Shown one piece after another: positions 1-10,140 of a stretch of DNA of 64,000 nucleotides. This DNA is from Staphylococcus debuckii. GTDB lineage: Bacteria; Bacillota; Bacilli; Staphylococcales; Staphylococcaceae. The notes under the pieces were generated by a model. That model had not been told where the DNA came from. It made no database searches and saw only the letters and a program-made list of their open reading frames with translations. Both the position numbers and the translations under genes were made by a program. Within the stretch, counting starts at the first letter, position 1, and the number at the start of each line of letters is the position of its first letter. The stretch spans positions 1,240,001 to 1,304,000 of the forward strand of contig NZ_CP033460.1 of the NCBI RefSeq assembly GCF_003718735.1, in the 5' to 3' direction.

Positions 1-2205
1 CCAGTTTATTGGTCTCCATCAAGTGAATCGTCGTTGGCTGAAGCGGAAATCGAATATCACGACAAACGCTCACCATCTATCTATGTGGCATTTGATGTTA
101 AAGACGGTAAAGGTGTCGTTGATGAGGATGCGAAATTCATCATCTGGACAACTACACCTTGGACATTGCCTTCAAACGTAGCTATCACTGTACATCCTGA
201 CTTGAAATACGGTCAATATAATGTCAATGGTGAAAAATATGTCGTAGGCCAAGACTTAGTGGAAGAAGTAGCTGAAGAATTAGGTTGGGACAAAGAAGCA
301 ATCCAACTTGAAAAAGAATTCACAGGTAAAGAATTAGAATATGTGGAAACACAACATCCATTCATCGACCGTGTATCATTAGTTATCAACGGATTACACG
401 TTACAACAGATGCAGGTACTGGTGCCGTGCATACAGCTCCTGGACACGGGGAAGATGACTATATTGTCGGCCAAAAATACGGCTTGCCAGTTATCAGCCC
501 GTTAAATGATAAAGGGGTCTTCACTGAAGAAGGCGGTCAATTTGAAGGTATGTTCTATGACAAAGCCAATAAAGCTGTAACAGACTTACTTAAAGAAAAC
601 GGCAGTCTCTTAAAATTAAAATTCATCACACATAGTTACCCACATGACTGGCGTACGAAAAAACCAGTGATCTTCCGTGCAACACCACAATGGTTTGCTT
701 CAATCAGCAAAGTCCGTCAAGATATCTTAGATGCGATTGAAGATACACACTTCAAAGTCGATTGGGGTAAAACACGTATCTACAATATGATTCGTGACCG
801 TGGTGAATGGGTAATTTCACGTCAACGTGTATGGGGTGTGCCTCTTCCAGTATTCTATGCTGAAAATGGCGACATCATCATGGACAAAGAAGTCATCTAT
901 CATGTAGCAAACTTATTTGAAAAATATGGTTCAAATGTATGGTTCGATCGTGAAGCGAAAGATTTATTGCCAGAAGGATTTACACATCCAGGCAGCCCTA
1001 ACGGTGAATTTACAAAAGAAGAAGATATCATGGACGTGTGGTTCGACTCAGGTTCATCACACCGCGGTGTATTAGAAACACGCCCTGAATTATCATTCCC
1101 AGCTGACTTGTACTTAGAAGGTAGTGACCAATATCGTGGTTGGTTTAACTCATCTATTACAACTGCTGTAGCAACTCGTGGCCAATCTCCATACAGAATG
1201 TTATTATCACACGGCTTCGTAATGGATGGCGAAGGTAAGAAAATGAGTAAATCATTAGGTAACGTTATCGTTCCAGACCAAATCGTGAAACAAAAAGGTG
1301 CAGATATCGCACGTTTATGGGTAAGTAGTGTTGACTATTTAGCAGACGTTCGTATCTCTGACGAAATCTTGAAACAAACTGCAGATGTCTATCGTAAAAT
1401 CCGTAATACATTACGTTTCATGTTAGGTAACGTGAATGATTTCAATCCTGAAACAGGTGCAGTACCTGAAGCGGAATTATTAGAAGTAGACCGTTATTTA
1501 TTGAACCGTTTACGTGAATTCACAGAAAGTATCATCAACCACTATGATAATTTCGACTACTTGAATATTTATCAAGAAGTTCAAAACTTCATCAACGTGG
1601 AATTAAGTAACTTCTACTTAGACTATGGTAAAGATATCTTGTACATTGAAAAACAAGATTCTCATAAACGCCGCAGTATGCAAACTGTGCTTTATCAAAT
1701 CTTAGTCGATATGACTAAATTATTAGCACCAATTCTTGCACATACTGCTGAAGAAGTTTGGTCATACATTCCTCACGTTAAAGAAGAAAGTGTGCACTTA
1801 GCTAATATGCCGGAAGTAGTTAAACCAGATGAAGAATTACTTGAAAAATGGAATACCTTCATGAAATTACGTGACGATGTGAACCGTGCATTAGAAGAAG
1901 CGCGTAATAACAAAGTAATCGGTAAATCATTAGAAGCGAAAGTAATCATCGGCAGCAACGAAAGCTTTGATGCAGCTGATTTCTTAAAAGACTTCGAGAA
2001 TTTACATCAACTCTTTATCGTGTCACAAGTTGAAGTGGAAGATAAAGTAGAAGATGGTACTGAATACTATCATGGCGACATTAAAGTCGTACACGCTGAT
2101 GGCGAAAAATGTGAAAGATGCTGGAACTACAGTACTGAACTTGGCTCAGTTAATGGTTTAGACCATTTATGCCCACGTTGCCAAGGCGTTGTAGCTGACT
2201 TATAA
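1..2205 (+). CDS. ileS: Isoleucyl-tRNA synthetase, 3' part (5' end outside the window)
   Basis: Charges tRNA-Ile with isoleucine in the cytoplasm (class Ia synthetase). The frame is open from base 1, so the gene begins upstream and 734 C-terminal residues are present. The CP1 editing domain shows [11 protein letters not shown] and the [11 protein letters not shown] motif, which hydrolyses mischarged Val-tRNA. KMSKS is at 1240-1254. An anticodon-binding helical domain follows, and the C-terminus has a four-Cys zinc site (CERC and CPRC) ending just before the stop. The HIGH motif and any T-box leader lie outside the window. The protein closely resembles staphylococcal IleS of the housekeeping, mupirocin-sensitive type. 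I see no frameshift. Confidence 0.98.
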   Translation, partial: PVYWSPSSESSLAEAEIEYHDKRSPSIYVAFDVKDGKGVVDEDAKFIIWTTTPWTLPSNVAITVHPDLKYGQYNVNGEKYVVGQDLVEEVAEELGWDKEAIQLEKEFTGKELEYVETQHPFIDRVSLVINGLHVTTDAGTGAVHTAPGHGEDDYIVGQKYGLPVISPLNDKGVFTEEGGQFEGMFYDKANKAVTDLLKENGSLLKLKFITHSYPHDWRTKKPVIFRATPQWFASISKVRQDILDAIEDTHFKVDWGKTRIYNMIRDRGEWVISRQRVWGVPLPVFYAENGDIIMDKEVIYHVANLFEKYGSNVWFDREAKDLLPEGFTHPGSPNGEFTKEEDIMDVWFDSGSSHRGVLETRPELSFPADLYLEGSDQYRGWFNSSITTAVATRGQSPYRMLLSHGFVMDGEGKKMSKSLGNVIVPDQIVKQKGADIARLWVSSVDYLADVRISDEILKQTADVYRKIRNTLRFMLGNVNDFNPETGAVPEAELLEVDRYLLNRLREFTESIINHYDNFDYLNIYQEVQNFINVELSNFYLDYGKDILYIEKQDSHKRRSMQTVLYQILVDMTKLLAPILAHTAEEVWSYIPHVKEESVHLANMPEVVKPDEELLEKWNTFMKLRDDVNRALEEARNNKVIGKSLEAKVIIGSNESFDAADFLKDFENLHQLFIVSQVEVEDKVEDGTEYYHGDIKVVHADGEKCERCWNYSTELGSVNGLDHLCPRCQGVVADL

Positions 2206-2227
2206 TCTAAGTGATTTTTTTAAAAGA

Positions 2228-2272
2228 AGCAGGAACTGGGACAATATTTTGCCCCAGCTCCTGCTTTTTTCT
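2228..2272 (+). terminator. Intrinsic terminator of ileS
   Basis: An inverted repeat AGCAGGAACTGGGAC / GCCCCAGCTCCTGCT is followed by a run of T. It sits 22 bases after the ileS stop. The same stem family recurs after pknB (44572-44615), so it looks like a dispersed staphylococcal terminator element. Confidence 0.9.
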
Positions 2273-2412
2273 TTTCGACACATTTAAGTAAATAATTAGA
2301 GAACATATGAGCGCCTTAGAAGTAATTAAAAGCAAAAATAGTTATAATTAAAATTACTTGTGCACAGAAAAACGAAAAATTATAAATAGAACTGAACGAA
2401 AGGAGATTAATC

Positions 2413-3207
2413 TTGACGGAGTATAAAAGAGACCATTATCCAAACGGTGTAACCTTAAATGTCAGAGATAAAGAAGCATTGAAACCGTTCTATGAAGATA
2501 TGTTAGGCTTCACAGTAATGAACGAAACATATACTTCGATTCAATACGAAGTAGGCGATTCAGGGCACCGAATTACATTAAGACAATTAGATCATGGTAG
2601 GGAGCCCTTAGTTTCTGAAGCGGGACTATTCCATATTGGAATTAAATTACCAACACATGCAGATTTAGCAGACTTAATGGCACATTTAACAGAACAAGAT
2701 ATTGTGATTAACGGCGCTGAACATGATGTCAGTACTTCTATATATTTGAGCGATCCAGAAGGTAACGGCTTTGAATTTTATGCAGATTTGCCAGAAGAAA
2801 CTTGGAATTATGATAAAGAAGACCGTGTCATTATGGATACGAGACCATTATATGCTTCCAAATTGATGAATTTAAGAACGCATAAAGATTGGGAAACTTT
2901 ACCGCCTGATACGAAAATAGGAAATGTACATCTAAAAACGATTCGTTTGAAAGAAGTAAAAGACTTCTATTTAAAATATTTTGGTTTAGCAGAATCTTCT
3001 TATGTAAACTCTTCATCACTTTTTATGGCTTCTGGTGGATACCATCATCATTTAGCTGTAAATCATTGGATGTCGAGCATGAAACGTATGGAAAGCTCAG
3101 AAACTTATGGCTTAGCCTATGTAGATTATCACTATCCAGAAACTGCACATAAATGGATTAAAGGACCTGATGGCATTGAGTTTAGATTTAATTATTTAGG
3201 AGCGTAA
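2413..3207 (+). CDS. Two-module VOC (glyoxalase/extradiol dioxygenase-like) protein, CatE type
   Basis: A 264-residue protein built of two vicinal-oxygen-chelate repeats (about residues 8-130 and 165-262). It resembles the CatE/YfiE ring-cleavage dioxygenase group. The TTG start is chosen for the AAGGAG at 2399-2404 just upstream. Likely second and third metal ligands are visible in each half (His in LFHIGIKL and Glu in NGFEFYAD; His in YHHHLAVNH and Glu in IEFRFNY). The first-strand His usual in VOC metal sites appears replaced by Gly (NGVTLNV) and Asn (GNVHLK). Enzymatic activity is therefore uncertain. It lies between ileS and a CHAP gene with its own upstream gap and is 13 bases from the next gene. 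The substrate is unknown. Confidence 0.8.
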   Translation: MTEYKRDHYPNGVTLNVRDKEALKPFYEDMLGFTVMNETYTSIQYEVGDSGHRITLRQLDHGREPLVSEAGLFHIGIKLPTHADLADLMAHLTEQDIVINGAEHDVSTSIYLSDPEGNGFEFYADLPEETWNYDKEDRVIMDTRPLYASKLMNLRTHKDWETLPPDTKIGNVHLKTIRLKEVKDFYLKYFGLAESSYVNSSSLFMASGGYHHHLAVNHWMSSMKRMESSETYGLAYVDYHYPETAHKWIKGPDGIEFRFNYLGA

Positions 3208-3219
3208 AGAGATAAATTA

Positions 3220-3711
3220 ATGAAAAAATTAATAAAGATAGCTGTGTTGCTGTTGATTTTCGGAGGTGCTGTATTCTTTTTCTATGAAAATAAAAATGAA
3301 GTAGCGAAATGGGTGGAGCAATTGAAGCCCGATCCGATGCGCAACAATACGTATGAAAAAGGACAGTGCACGTATTATGTATTTGATAAAGTGAAAAAAG
3401 ATGGCAATTTAATCAGCAACCGTTGGGGTGACGCAGAAAATTGGGCTAAAGATGCTAAAAAAGACGGATATGTGGTCAATCATCAACCCGCCGTGCATGC
3501 TTTAATGCAGACGTCAAGAGGTAAAATAGGTCATGTAGCTTATATTGAGCGTGTAAATAAAGACGGTTCCTTTGATGTGACAGAAATGAATTATATTAAA
3601 CCTTACAAAGTCTCTTCACGTCCCATTACTGCAGAAGAAGCCAAGACTTATGAGTATATTCATCCTAAAAAGAATCCCAAAGCAGAAGATGAAAAAAGCA
3701 AAAATAATTAA
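3220..3711 (+). CDS. Membrane-anchored CHAP-domain protein (putative peptidoglycan amidase/endopeptidase)
   Basis: A 163-residue protein with one N-terminal hydrophobic segment (about residues 4-23, after MKK), which is either an uncleaved anchor or a signal peptide. A CHAP domain fills the rest. The catalytic Cys is in KGQCTYYVF, the His in GKIGHVAYIE, and a likely Asn/Glu in EMNYI. CHAP domains cleave peptidoglycan amide bonds, so the protein probably acts at the outer membrane face or wall. The Lys-rich C-terminus has no sorting signal. No strong ribosome site precedes the ATG. It is 12 bases after the VOC gene and may be translated by coupling. The biological role is not recognised. Confidence 0.8.
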   Translation: MKKLIKIAVLLLIFGGAVFFFYENKNEVAKWVEQLKPDPMRNNTYEKGQCTYYVFDKVKKDGNLISNRWGDAENWAKDAKKDGYVVNHQPAVHALMQTSRGKIGHVAYIERVNKDGSFDVTEMNYIKPYKVSSRPITAEEAKTYEYIHPKKNPKAEDEKSKNN

Positions 3712-3716
3712 TAGTG

Positions 3717-3743
3717 TTGGTTCGAATAACAATTTGTTATAAT
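3717..3743 (+). promoter_or_regulatory. Candidate promoter for lspA-rluD
   Basis: TATAAT at 3738-3743 is preceded by TGT (extended -10) with TTGGTT at 3717-3722. The spacer is only 15 bases, so the -35 assignment is weak. Confidence 0.45.
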
Positions 3744-3813
3744 ATAACATGTTGTAAAGAACATACGGAGAATCGTTGAATCAGATAAATTGTATTTCTC
3801 CGGGGAGGAACGC

Positions 3814-4296
3814 ATGAAAAAACCATATTTTGTTAGTATCACATTGTTTATCACCATTGCTATTTTAGTTTTAGATCAAGTGACTAAAGCAGTTATTGCA
3901 AAGTCGATGGCAGTGGGTGATTCTTATACAGTGATACCTAAATTTTTGTATATTACTTCACATCGTAATAATGGGGCAGCCTGGGGAATTTTAAGTGGAA
4001 GAATGAGCTTCTTCTTTATTGTAACTATTGTTGTCTTAGGACTATTAGTCTTCTTCTATATCAAAGAAGCGAAAGGCAATTTCTTAATGCAAGTAGCTAT
4101 TAGTCTATTATTTGCAGGTGCGTTAGGCAACTTTATCGATCGCATGCTGCATGGTGAAGTAGTGGATTTTATTGATACTAAAATTTTCAGTTACGATTTT
4201 CCAATCTTTAACGTTGCAGACTCGAGTTTAACGATTGGTGTGATTCTGGTATTAATCGCCTTATTATTTGACTCCCGCAAGTCGAAAGTTCAGTAA
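3814..4296 (+). CDS. lspA: Lipoprotein signal peptidase II
   Basis: An aspartic membrane protease that removes the signal peptide from diacylglyceryl-modified prolipoproteins. It has 160 residues and four predicted membrane helices. Catalytic Asp residues are in GNFIDR and FNVADS, and the NNGAAWG motif is present. The ATG at 3814 follows GGGGAGGAA by a good distance; an upstream in-frame TTG at 3790 would add only a non-conserved tail and was rejected. The gene is 12 bases upstream of the pseudouridine synthase gene, a pairing conserved across Firmicutes, and the two are probably co-transcribed. Confidence 0.97.
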   Translation: MKKPYFVSITLFITIAILVLDQVTKAVIAKSMAVGDSYTVIPKFLYITSHRNNGAAWGILSGRMSFFFIVTIVVLGLLVFFYIKEAKGNFLMQVAISLLFAGALGNFIDRMLHGEVVDFIDTKIFSYDFPIFNVADSSLTIGVILVLIALLFDSRKSKVQ

Positions 4297-4308
4297 AGGA
4301 GTATTTAT

Positions 4309-5226
4309 ATGACAGAATTTAACTATGAAATAACAGAAGCTGAGCAAGCTGGTCAGCGTATAGATAAGCTGTTGCCAGAATTTAATTCGGATTGGTCTCG
4401 AAGTCAAATTCAAGATTGGATCAAAGAAGATTTGGTAACAGTGAATGGTAAGAAAGTAAAAGCAAATCACAAAGTGAAATTGAATGATAAGATTGAAGTG
4501 ACAGAAAAAGAGACAGTTGAAGCGGACATCAAACCTGAAAACTTAAATCTTGATATCTACTATGAAGATTCAGATATTGCAATTGTGTACAAACCTAAAG
4601 GCATGGTAGTGCACCCGTCACCGGGTCATTATACAGGCACATTGGTTAATGGCCTCATGTATCAAATTAAAGATTTATCAGGCATCAATGGTGAAATTCG
4701 TCCAGGTATCGTTCATCGTATTGATAAAGATACGTCTGGACTTTTAATGGTCGCGAAAAATGATATTGCACATCGTAATTTAGTGGAACAATTGATGGCT
4801 AAAACAGTAACTAGAAAATACACTGCTTTAGTACACGGCAATATTCCGCATGATTACGGCACAATTGATGCGCCGATTGGTCGAGATAAAAAAGACCGCC
4901 AATCAATGGCAGTTGTTGATGACGGTAAAGATGCGGTGACACACTTCAATGTCTTAGAACGCTTCAAAGACTATACTTTAGTAGAATGTGAACTAGAAAC
5001 AGGTCGTACGCACCAAATTCGTGTGCATATGAAGTATATTGGCCATCCATTAGTCGGAGATCCAAAATATGGTCCGAAGAAAACAATGGATATCGGCGGT
5101 CAAGCATTGCATGCAGGCGTAATTGGTTTCGAACATCCTGTTACAGGTGAATATATTGAACGCAAAGCAGACTTGCCAGATGACTTCAAACAAGTATTAG
5201 AAGATATAAGATTGAGAGAAGCGTAA
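4309..5226 (+). CDS. rluD: RluD-family ribosomal large-subunit pseudouridine synthase
   Basis: Isomerises uridines in 23S rRNA to pseudouridine. It has 305 residues: an N-terminal S4 RNA-binding domain (about 14-75) followed by the RluA/RluD catalytic domain with the catalytic Asp in HRIDKDTSG and the RTHQIRVH motif. AAAGGAG precedes the ATG and a strong terminator follows the stop. It is the second gene of the lspA operon and corresponds to B. subtilis YlyB. The exact modified position cannot be read from the sequence. Confidence 0.93.
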   Translation: MTEFNYEITEAEQAGQRIDKLLPEFNSDWSRSQIQDWIKEDLVTVNGKKVKANHKVKLNDKIEVTEKETVEADIKPENLNLDIYYEDSDIAIVYKPKGMVVHPSPGHYTGTLVNGLMYQIKDLSGINGEIRPGIVHRIDKDTSGLLMVAKNDIAHRNLVEQLMAKTVTRKYTALVHGNIPHDYGTIDAPIGRDKKDRQSMAVVDDGKDAVTHFNVLERFKDYTLVECELETGRTHQIRVHMKYIGHPLVGDPKYGPKKTMDIGGQALHAGVIGFEHPVTGEYIERKADLPDDFKQVLEDIRLREA

Positions 5227-5231
5227 AAATA

Positions 5232-5275
5232 ATCCCTTGAATTCAGTTAGAGAATACTGAATTCAAGGGATTTTT
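5232..5275 (+). terminator. Intrinsic terminator after rluD
   Basis: A perfect 15-bp stem ATCCCTTGAATTCAG / CTGAATTCAAGGGAT (5232-5246 and 5257-5271) is followed by TTTTT. Confidence 0.93.
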
Positions 5276-5280
5276 GTATA

Positions 5281-5307
5281 AAAAAAGTCTTACTGACACA
5301 GTAAGAC
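5281..5307 (-). terminator. Minus-strand hairpin terminator with no known gene behind it
   Basis: A perfect 9-bp stem GTCTTACTG / CAGTAAGAC (5287-5295 and 5299-5307) has a 3-base loop. Read on the minus strand it is followed by seven U. It would end a minus-strand transcript arising to its right, yet no convincing gene is there. Confidence 0.6.
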
Positions 5308-5483
5308 GTTAGCATTTAAACTACATTTTCGTTTTAAGCTTGTTTTAACTTATTTATGATCTTTTAGAATGAAGTAGAACATTAAAGCAGAAACCGCCTG
5401 CTGACCTAGAGTTTTAGAATTATAATCTTTTAGAATTTAAAAATTAATATGATTATCTGCACTTCTTGAAACTTTAAACATAC
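5308..5483. other. Gene-free intergenic stretch, possible small RNA locus
   Basis: There is no credible protein gene on either strand. An imperfect 17-bp direct repeat, TTATGATCTTTTAGAAT at 5354-5370 and TTATAATCTTTTAGAAT at 5420-5436, is spaced 66 bases apart. A short minus-strand open stretch reads TLGQQAVSALMFYFILKDHK but has no usable start or ribosome site. The stretch is bounded by terminators facing outward on both strands. I infer a small RNA or a decayed gene. Confidence 0.35.
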
Positions 5484-5530
5484 AAGTTCTTTATTTATCT
5501 TTTAAAAGATAGGTAAAGAGCTTGTTTTTT
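5484..5530 (+). terminator. Plus-strand hairpin terminator in gene-free region
   Basis: A long stem, AAGTTCTTTATTTATCTTTT (5484-5503) against the following 20 bases (5504-5523), pairs throughout with G-U wobbles. It is followed by GTTTTTT. No annotated plus-strand gene ends here, because rluD is already terminated at 5275. Confidence 0.65.
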
Positions 5531-5609
5531 AGCTAATTCAAGTCGTAGCAATACATAATTTTATTATGTAAACCGCACCAACCAACCACCTCACCCCCAA
5601 AATTTCTCT

Positions 5610-5637
5610 TTGACTTTTCTTTAATCTATGGTAAACT
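5610..5637 (+). promoter_or_regulatory. Candidate promoter of the pyr operon
   Basis: TTGACT (5610-5615), a 16-base spacer, then TAAACT (5632-5637) preceded by TGG, which resembles an extended -10. It lies about 40 bases upstream of the PyrR-binding motif, as expected for an attenuated leader. Confidence 0.6.
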
Positions 5638-5664
5638 TATTACAGTTTAATAAAGAAATCGTAA

Positions 5665-5699
5665 GTCTTTAATTGAGAGTACCGAGATGCTCCGAAGAC
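5665..5699 (+). promoter_or_regulatory. PyrR-binding anti-antiterminator hairpin, pyrR leader
   Basis: AGTACCGAGATGCT at 5678-5691 matches the known PyrR RNA consensus ARUCCNGNGAGGYU at 12 of 14 positions. It sits in a hairpin with GAG/CTC inner and GTCTT/AAGAC outer arms. Downstream, 5718-5725 pairs with 5743-5750 and 5760-5770 pairs perfectly with 5791-5801, giving alternative structures ahead of the terminator at 5823. By family knowledge, PyrR with UMP stabilises this hairpin and so favours termination. Confidence 0.75.
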
Positions 5700-5822
5700 A
5701 GGAAGTTTCAACAAGTGTAGTTAGAACAAATGTATCTACGCCTCTAACTAGACTTGGGTCATTATACCTAAGCAGACTTGTAAACAGTAGTAGGTATAAT
5801 GGATTCTGACAGGAATCGGATT

Positions 5823-5858
5823 CCCGTGTCTCTCAATGAGAAGACACGGGGTTTTTTT
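5823..5858 (+). terminator. Attenuator terminator upstream of pyrR
   Basis: A CCCGTGTCT / AGACACGGG stem is followed by a run of seven T, 21 bases before the pyrR start. It is the termination arm of the first PyrR attenuator. Confidence 0.85.
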
Positions 5859-5878
5859 ATAGAAAGGTGAGGGCGAGA

Positions 5879-6406
5879 ATGTCAGAACGTATTGTGTTAG
5901 ATGAAGCAGCAATGAAACGTACGTTAACACGTATGGCGCATGAAATTTTAGAATACAATCGAGGAACGAAAGACCTTGTATTGCTCGGTGTGAAGACACG
6001 CGGTGAATTTCTAGCGAAGAGTATTCAAAGCAAGATTCAACAAATTGAAGATACAACTGTTCCGACAGGTACCATTGATATTACACAATTCAGAGATGAT
6101 TTAGAATTACCTACGCCAAAGATTTCAGAGAAGTCATTTGTGATAGATGTTGATATCACAGATAAAGTAGTCATCATCATCGACGACGTGCTTTATACTG
6201 GACGAACAGTCAGAGCTTCACTTGATGCGATACTCTTGCATTCACGTCCTCAGAAAATCGGATTAGCTGCTTTGGTAGACCGCGGTCATCGCGAACTTCC
6301 AATTAGAGCTGATTTCGTTGGGAAGAATATCCCAACTGCACGCGATGAAGCTGTTTCTGTATACGTTAAAGAAACAGACGGACGCAACGCAGTCATAATT
6401 AAATAG
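5879..6406 (+). CDS. pyrR: Bifunctional pyr operon attenuation regulator / uracil phosphoribosyltransferase
   Basis: Binds pyr leader RNA in the presence of UMP/UTP to promote termination, and also converts uracil plus PRPP to UMP. It has 175 residues, the usual length. The PRPP-binding loop is [14 protein letters not shown]. The start MSERIVLDE at 5879 follows AAAGGTGAGG at 5863-5872; an in-frame GTG at 5867 overlaps that ribosome site and was rejected. It is the first gene of the operon and lies behind its own attenuator. A second attenuator separates it from pyrP, so PyrR itself can be made while the downstream genes are repressed. Confidence 0.97.
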   Translation: MSERIVLDEAAMKRTLTRMAHEILEYNRGTKDLVLLGVKTRGEFLAKSIQSKIQQIEDTTVPTGTIDITQFRDDLELPTPKISEKSFVIDVDITDKVVIIIDDVLYTGRTVRASLDAILLHSRPQKIGLAALVDRGHRELPIRADFVGKNIPTARDEAVSVYVKETDGRNAVIIK

Positions 6407-6417
6407 CCGTACCCTTT

Positions 6418-6574
6418 TAAATCAGTACGAGAGACTGACAAAGGATTTGATAAGAAGGCATTGAAAGATACTTGCATGACACGAGAGGTCAAGCGAGTTT
6501 CGGGTTAGCGAGCATCGTCTATATGCTTGAAACCTTAAGTTCAATGCACACACTTTCTTATCTCTCCCCTTAAG
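6418..6574 (+). promoter_or_regulatory. Second PyrR-type leader, between pyrR and pyrP
   Basis: Two PyrR-like loops are visible: AGTACGAGAGACT at 6424-6436 and GACACGAGAGGTC at 6478-6490. A long-range bipartite stem encloses the second: GATAAGAA (6449-6456) with TTCTTATC (6555-6562), and GCATTGAA (6458-6465) with TTCAATGC (6540-6547), all perfect. A terminator follows at 6575. I infer an antiterminator/terminator switch controlling pyrP and everything after it. Confidence 0.7.
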
Positions 6575-6611
6575 TCTCTTTGCCAGCTGATTGCTGTAAA
6601 GAGATTTTTTT
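6575..6611 (+). terminator. Attenuator terminator upstream of pyrP
   Basis: TCTCTTTGCCAGC pairs with GCTGTAAAGAGA (one mismatch region) and is followed by a seven-T run, 22 bases before the pyrP start. Confidence 0.8.
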
Positions 6612-6632
6612 CATGAAAGGAAGAAAAAGAGA

Positions 6633-7919
6633 ATGGAAAATGAACAAATGTTTGAACGTACTGTGAAACCAGTACTCGATGTGAATGAGAAACCGAAGCC
6701 TTCGCAATGGGCGTTCTTGAGCTTACAACATCTCTTCGCAATGTTCGGTGCCACAGTATTAGTACCATTCCTGACAGGATTGCCGATTTCAGCAGCGCTT
6801 CTTGCATCAGGTGTCGGAACATTATTGTACATTTTAATTACCAAAGCGATGATTCCAGCGTATCTCGGATCTAGCTTTGCCTTTATTACACCGATTATTA
6901 CAGGACTAAGCACACACAGCTTAGGGGATATGCTTGTCGCACTCTTCATGAGTGGTGTCATGTACGTCATTATCGGAATTTTGATTAAGTTAAGCGGCAT
7001 CGGTTGGTTGATGCACTTGCTGCCACCTGTAGTAGTTGGACCGGTCATCATGGTTATCGGTTTAAGCTTAGCACCGACAGCAGCCAACATGGCCATGTTT
7101 GAAAATAGCGCAGACATGAAAGGCTACAATGTCACATACTTGATTGTTGCGATGATTACTTTAATCACAACATTAGTTGTACAAGGTTACATGAAAGGTT
7201 TCTTCTCATTGATTCCAGTATTAATCGGAATCATAGTCGGATATATCGCAGCGACAATCTTAGGTATTGTAGATTTCAAACCCGTCATGAAAGCCTCATG
7301 GTTAGATTGGCCGCACATTTACTTGCCATTCAAAGATTACACACCAAGTTTCCACATGGGATTGATACTGTTGATGCTCCCAATTGTATTTGTCACAGTC
7401 AGTGAACATATTGGACATCAAATGGTCATCAACAAAATCGTTGGACGTAACTTCTTTGAAAAACCAGGATTGCACCGATCAATCATCGGTGATGGTGTTT
7501 CAACAATGTTTGCGAGCTTAATCGGTGGACCGCCAAGTACAACATACGGTGAGAATATCGGCGTGCTGGCGATTACAAAGATTTACAGTATCTATGTAAT
7601 CGGCGGAGCTGCAGTCATTGCAATCATCTTAGCCTTTGTCGGTAAGTTCACAGCATTGATTTCATCTATCCCAACTCCAGTAATGGGCGGGGTATCCATT
7701 CTCTTATTCGGTATTATCGCTTCAAGCGGCTTAAGAATGCTGGTTGAAAGCAAGGTAGATTTTTCGGAAAATCGTAACTTAGTAATTGCCTCAGTCATCC
7801 TAGTCGTAGGAATCGGTAACTTAATGTTCGATATCCACGGCGTGAAAGTAGAAGGAATGGCATTAGCAGCATTGTCAGGCATTGTTTTGAACTTAATTTT
7901 ACCTAAAGCTAAAGCGTAA
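6633..7919 (+). CDS. pyrP: Uracil permease (NCS2 family)
   Basis: Imports uracil across the cytoplasmic membrane by proton symport. It has 428 residues with about 14 hydrophobic segments. Family signatures include QHLFAMFGATVLVP near the N-terminus, and SEHIGHQ with GGPPSTTYGENIG in the central substrate-binding helices. The ATG follows AAAGGAAG. It lies directly behind the second attenuator and 45 bases before pyrB. That gap holds no further terminator, so pyrP and pyrB appear to share one control point, unlike B. subtilis, which has a third attenuator there. Confidence 0.97.
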   Translation: MENEQMFERTVKPVLDVNEKPKPSQWAFLSLQHLFAMFGATVLVPFLTGLPISAALLASGVGTLLYILITKAMIPAYLGSSFAFITPIITGLSTHSLGDMLVALFMSGVMYVIIGILIKLSGIGWLMHLLPPVVVGPVIMVIGLSLAPTAANMAMFENSADMKGYNVTYLIVAMITLITTLVVQGYMKGFFSLIPVLIGIIVGYIAATILGIVDFKPVMKASWLDWPHIYLPFKDYTPSFHMGLILLMLPIVFVTVSEHIGHQMVINKIVGRNFFEKPGLHRSIIGDGVSTMFASLIGGPPSTTYGENIGVLAITKIYSIYVIGGAAVIAIILAFVGKFTALISSIPTPVMGGVSILLFGIIASSGLRMLVESKVDFSENRNLVIASVILVVGIGNLMFDIHGVKVEGMALAALSGIVLNLILPKAKA

Positions 7920-7952
7920 AAAATTTAAAATAAAAATTTATCCAAATCTTAG

Positions 7953-10134
<2,182 letters not shown>

Positions 10135-10140
10135 TTTAAT

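Noticed and set aside
1..2205. Possible mupirocin-resistant second isoleucyl-tRNA synthetase (MupA type)
   Set aside because: The sequence follows the native staphylococcal IleS throughout, and its place before lspA is the core locus.
5748..6056. 102-residue minus-strand open frame over the pyrR leader
   Set aside because: It overlaps leader hairpins and pyrR, and has no start signals.
6611..7117. 168-residue minus-strand open frame opposite pyrP
   Set aside because: It is a mirror of pyrP codons, with no ribosome site and no recognisable protein. pyrP itself is certain.
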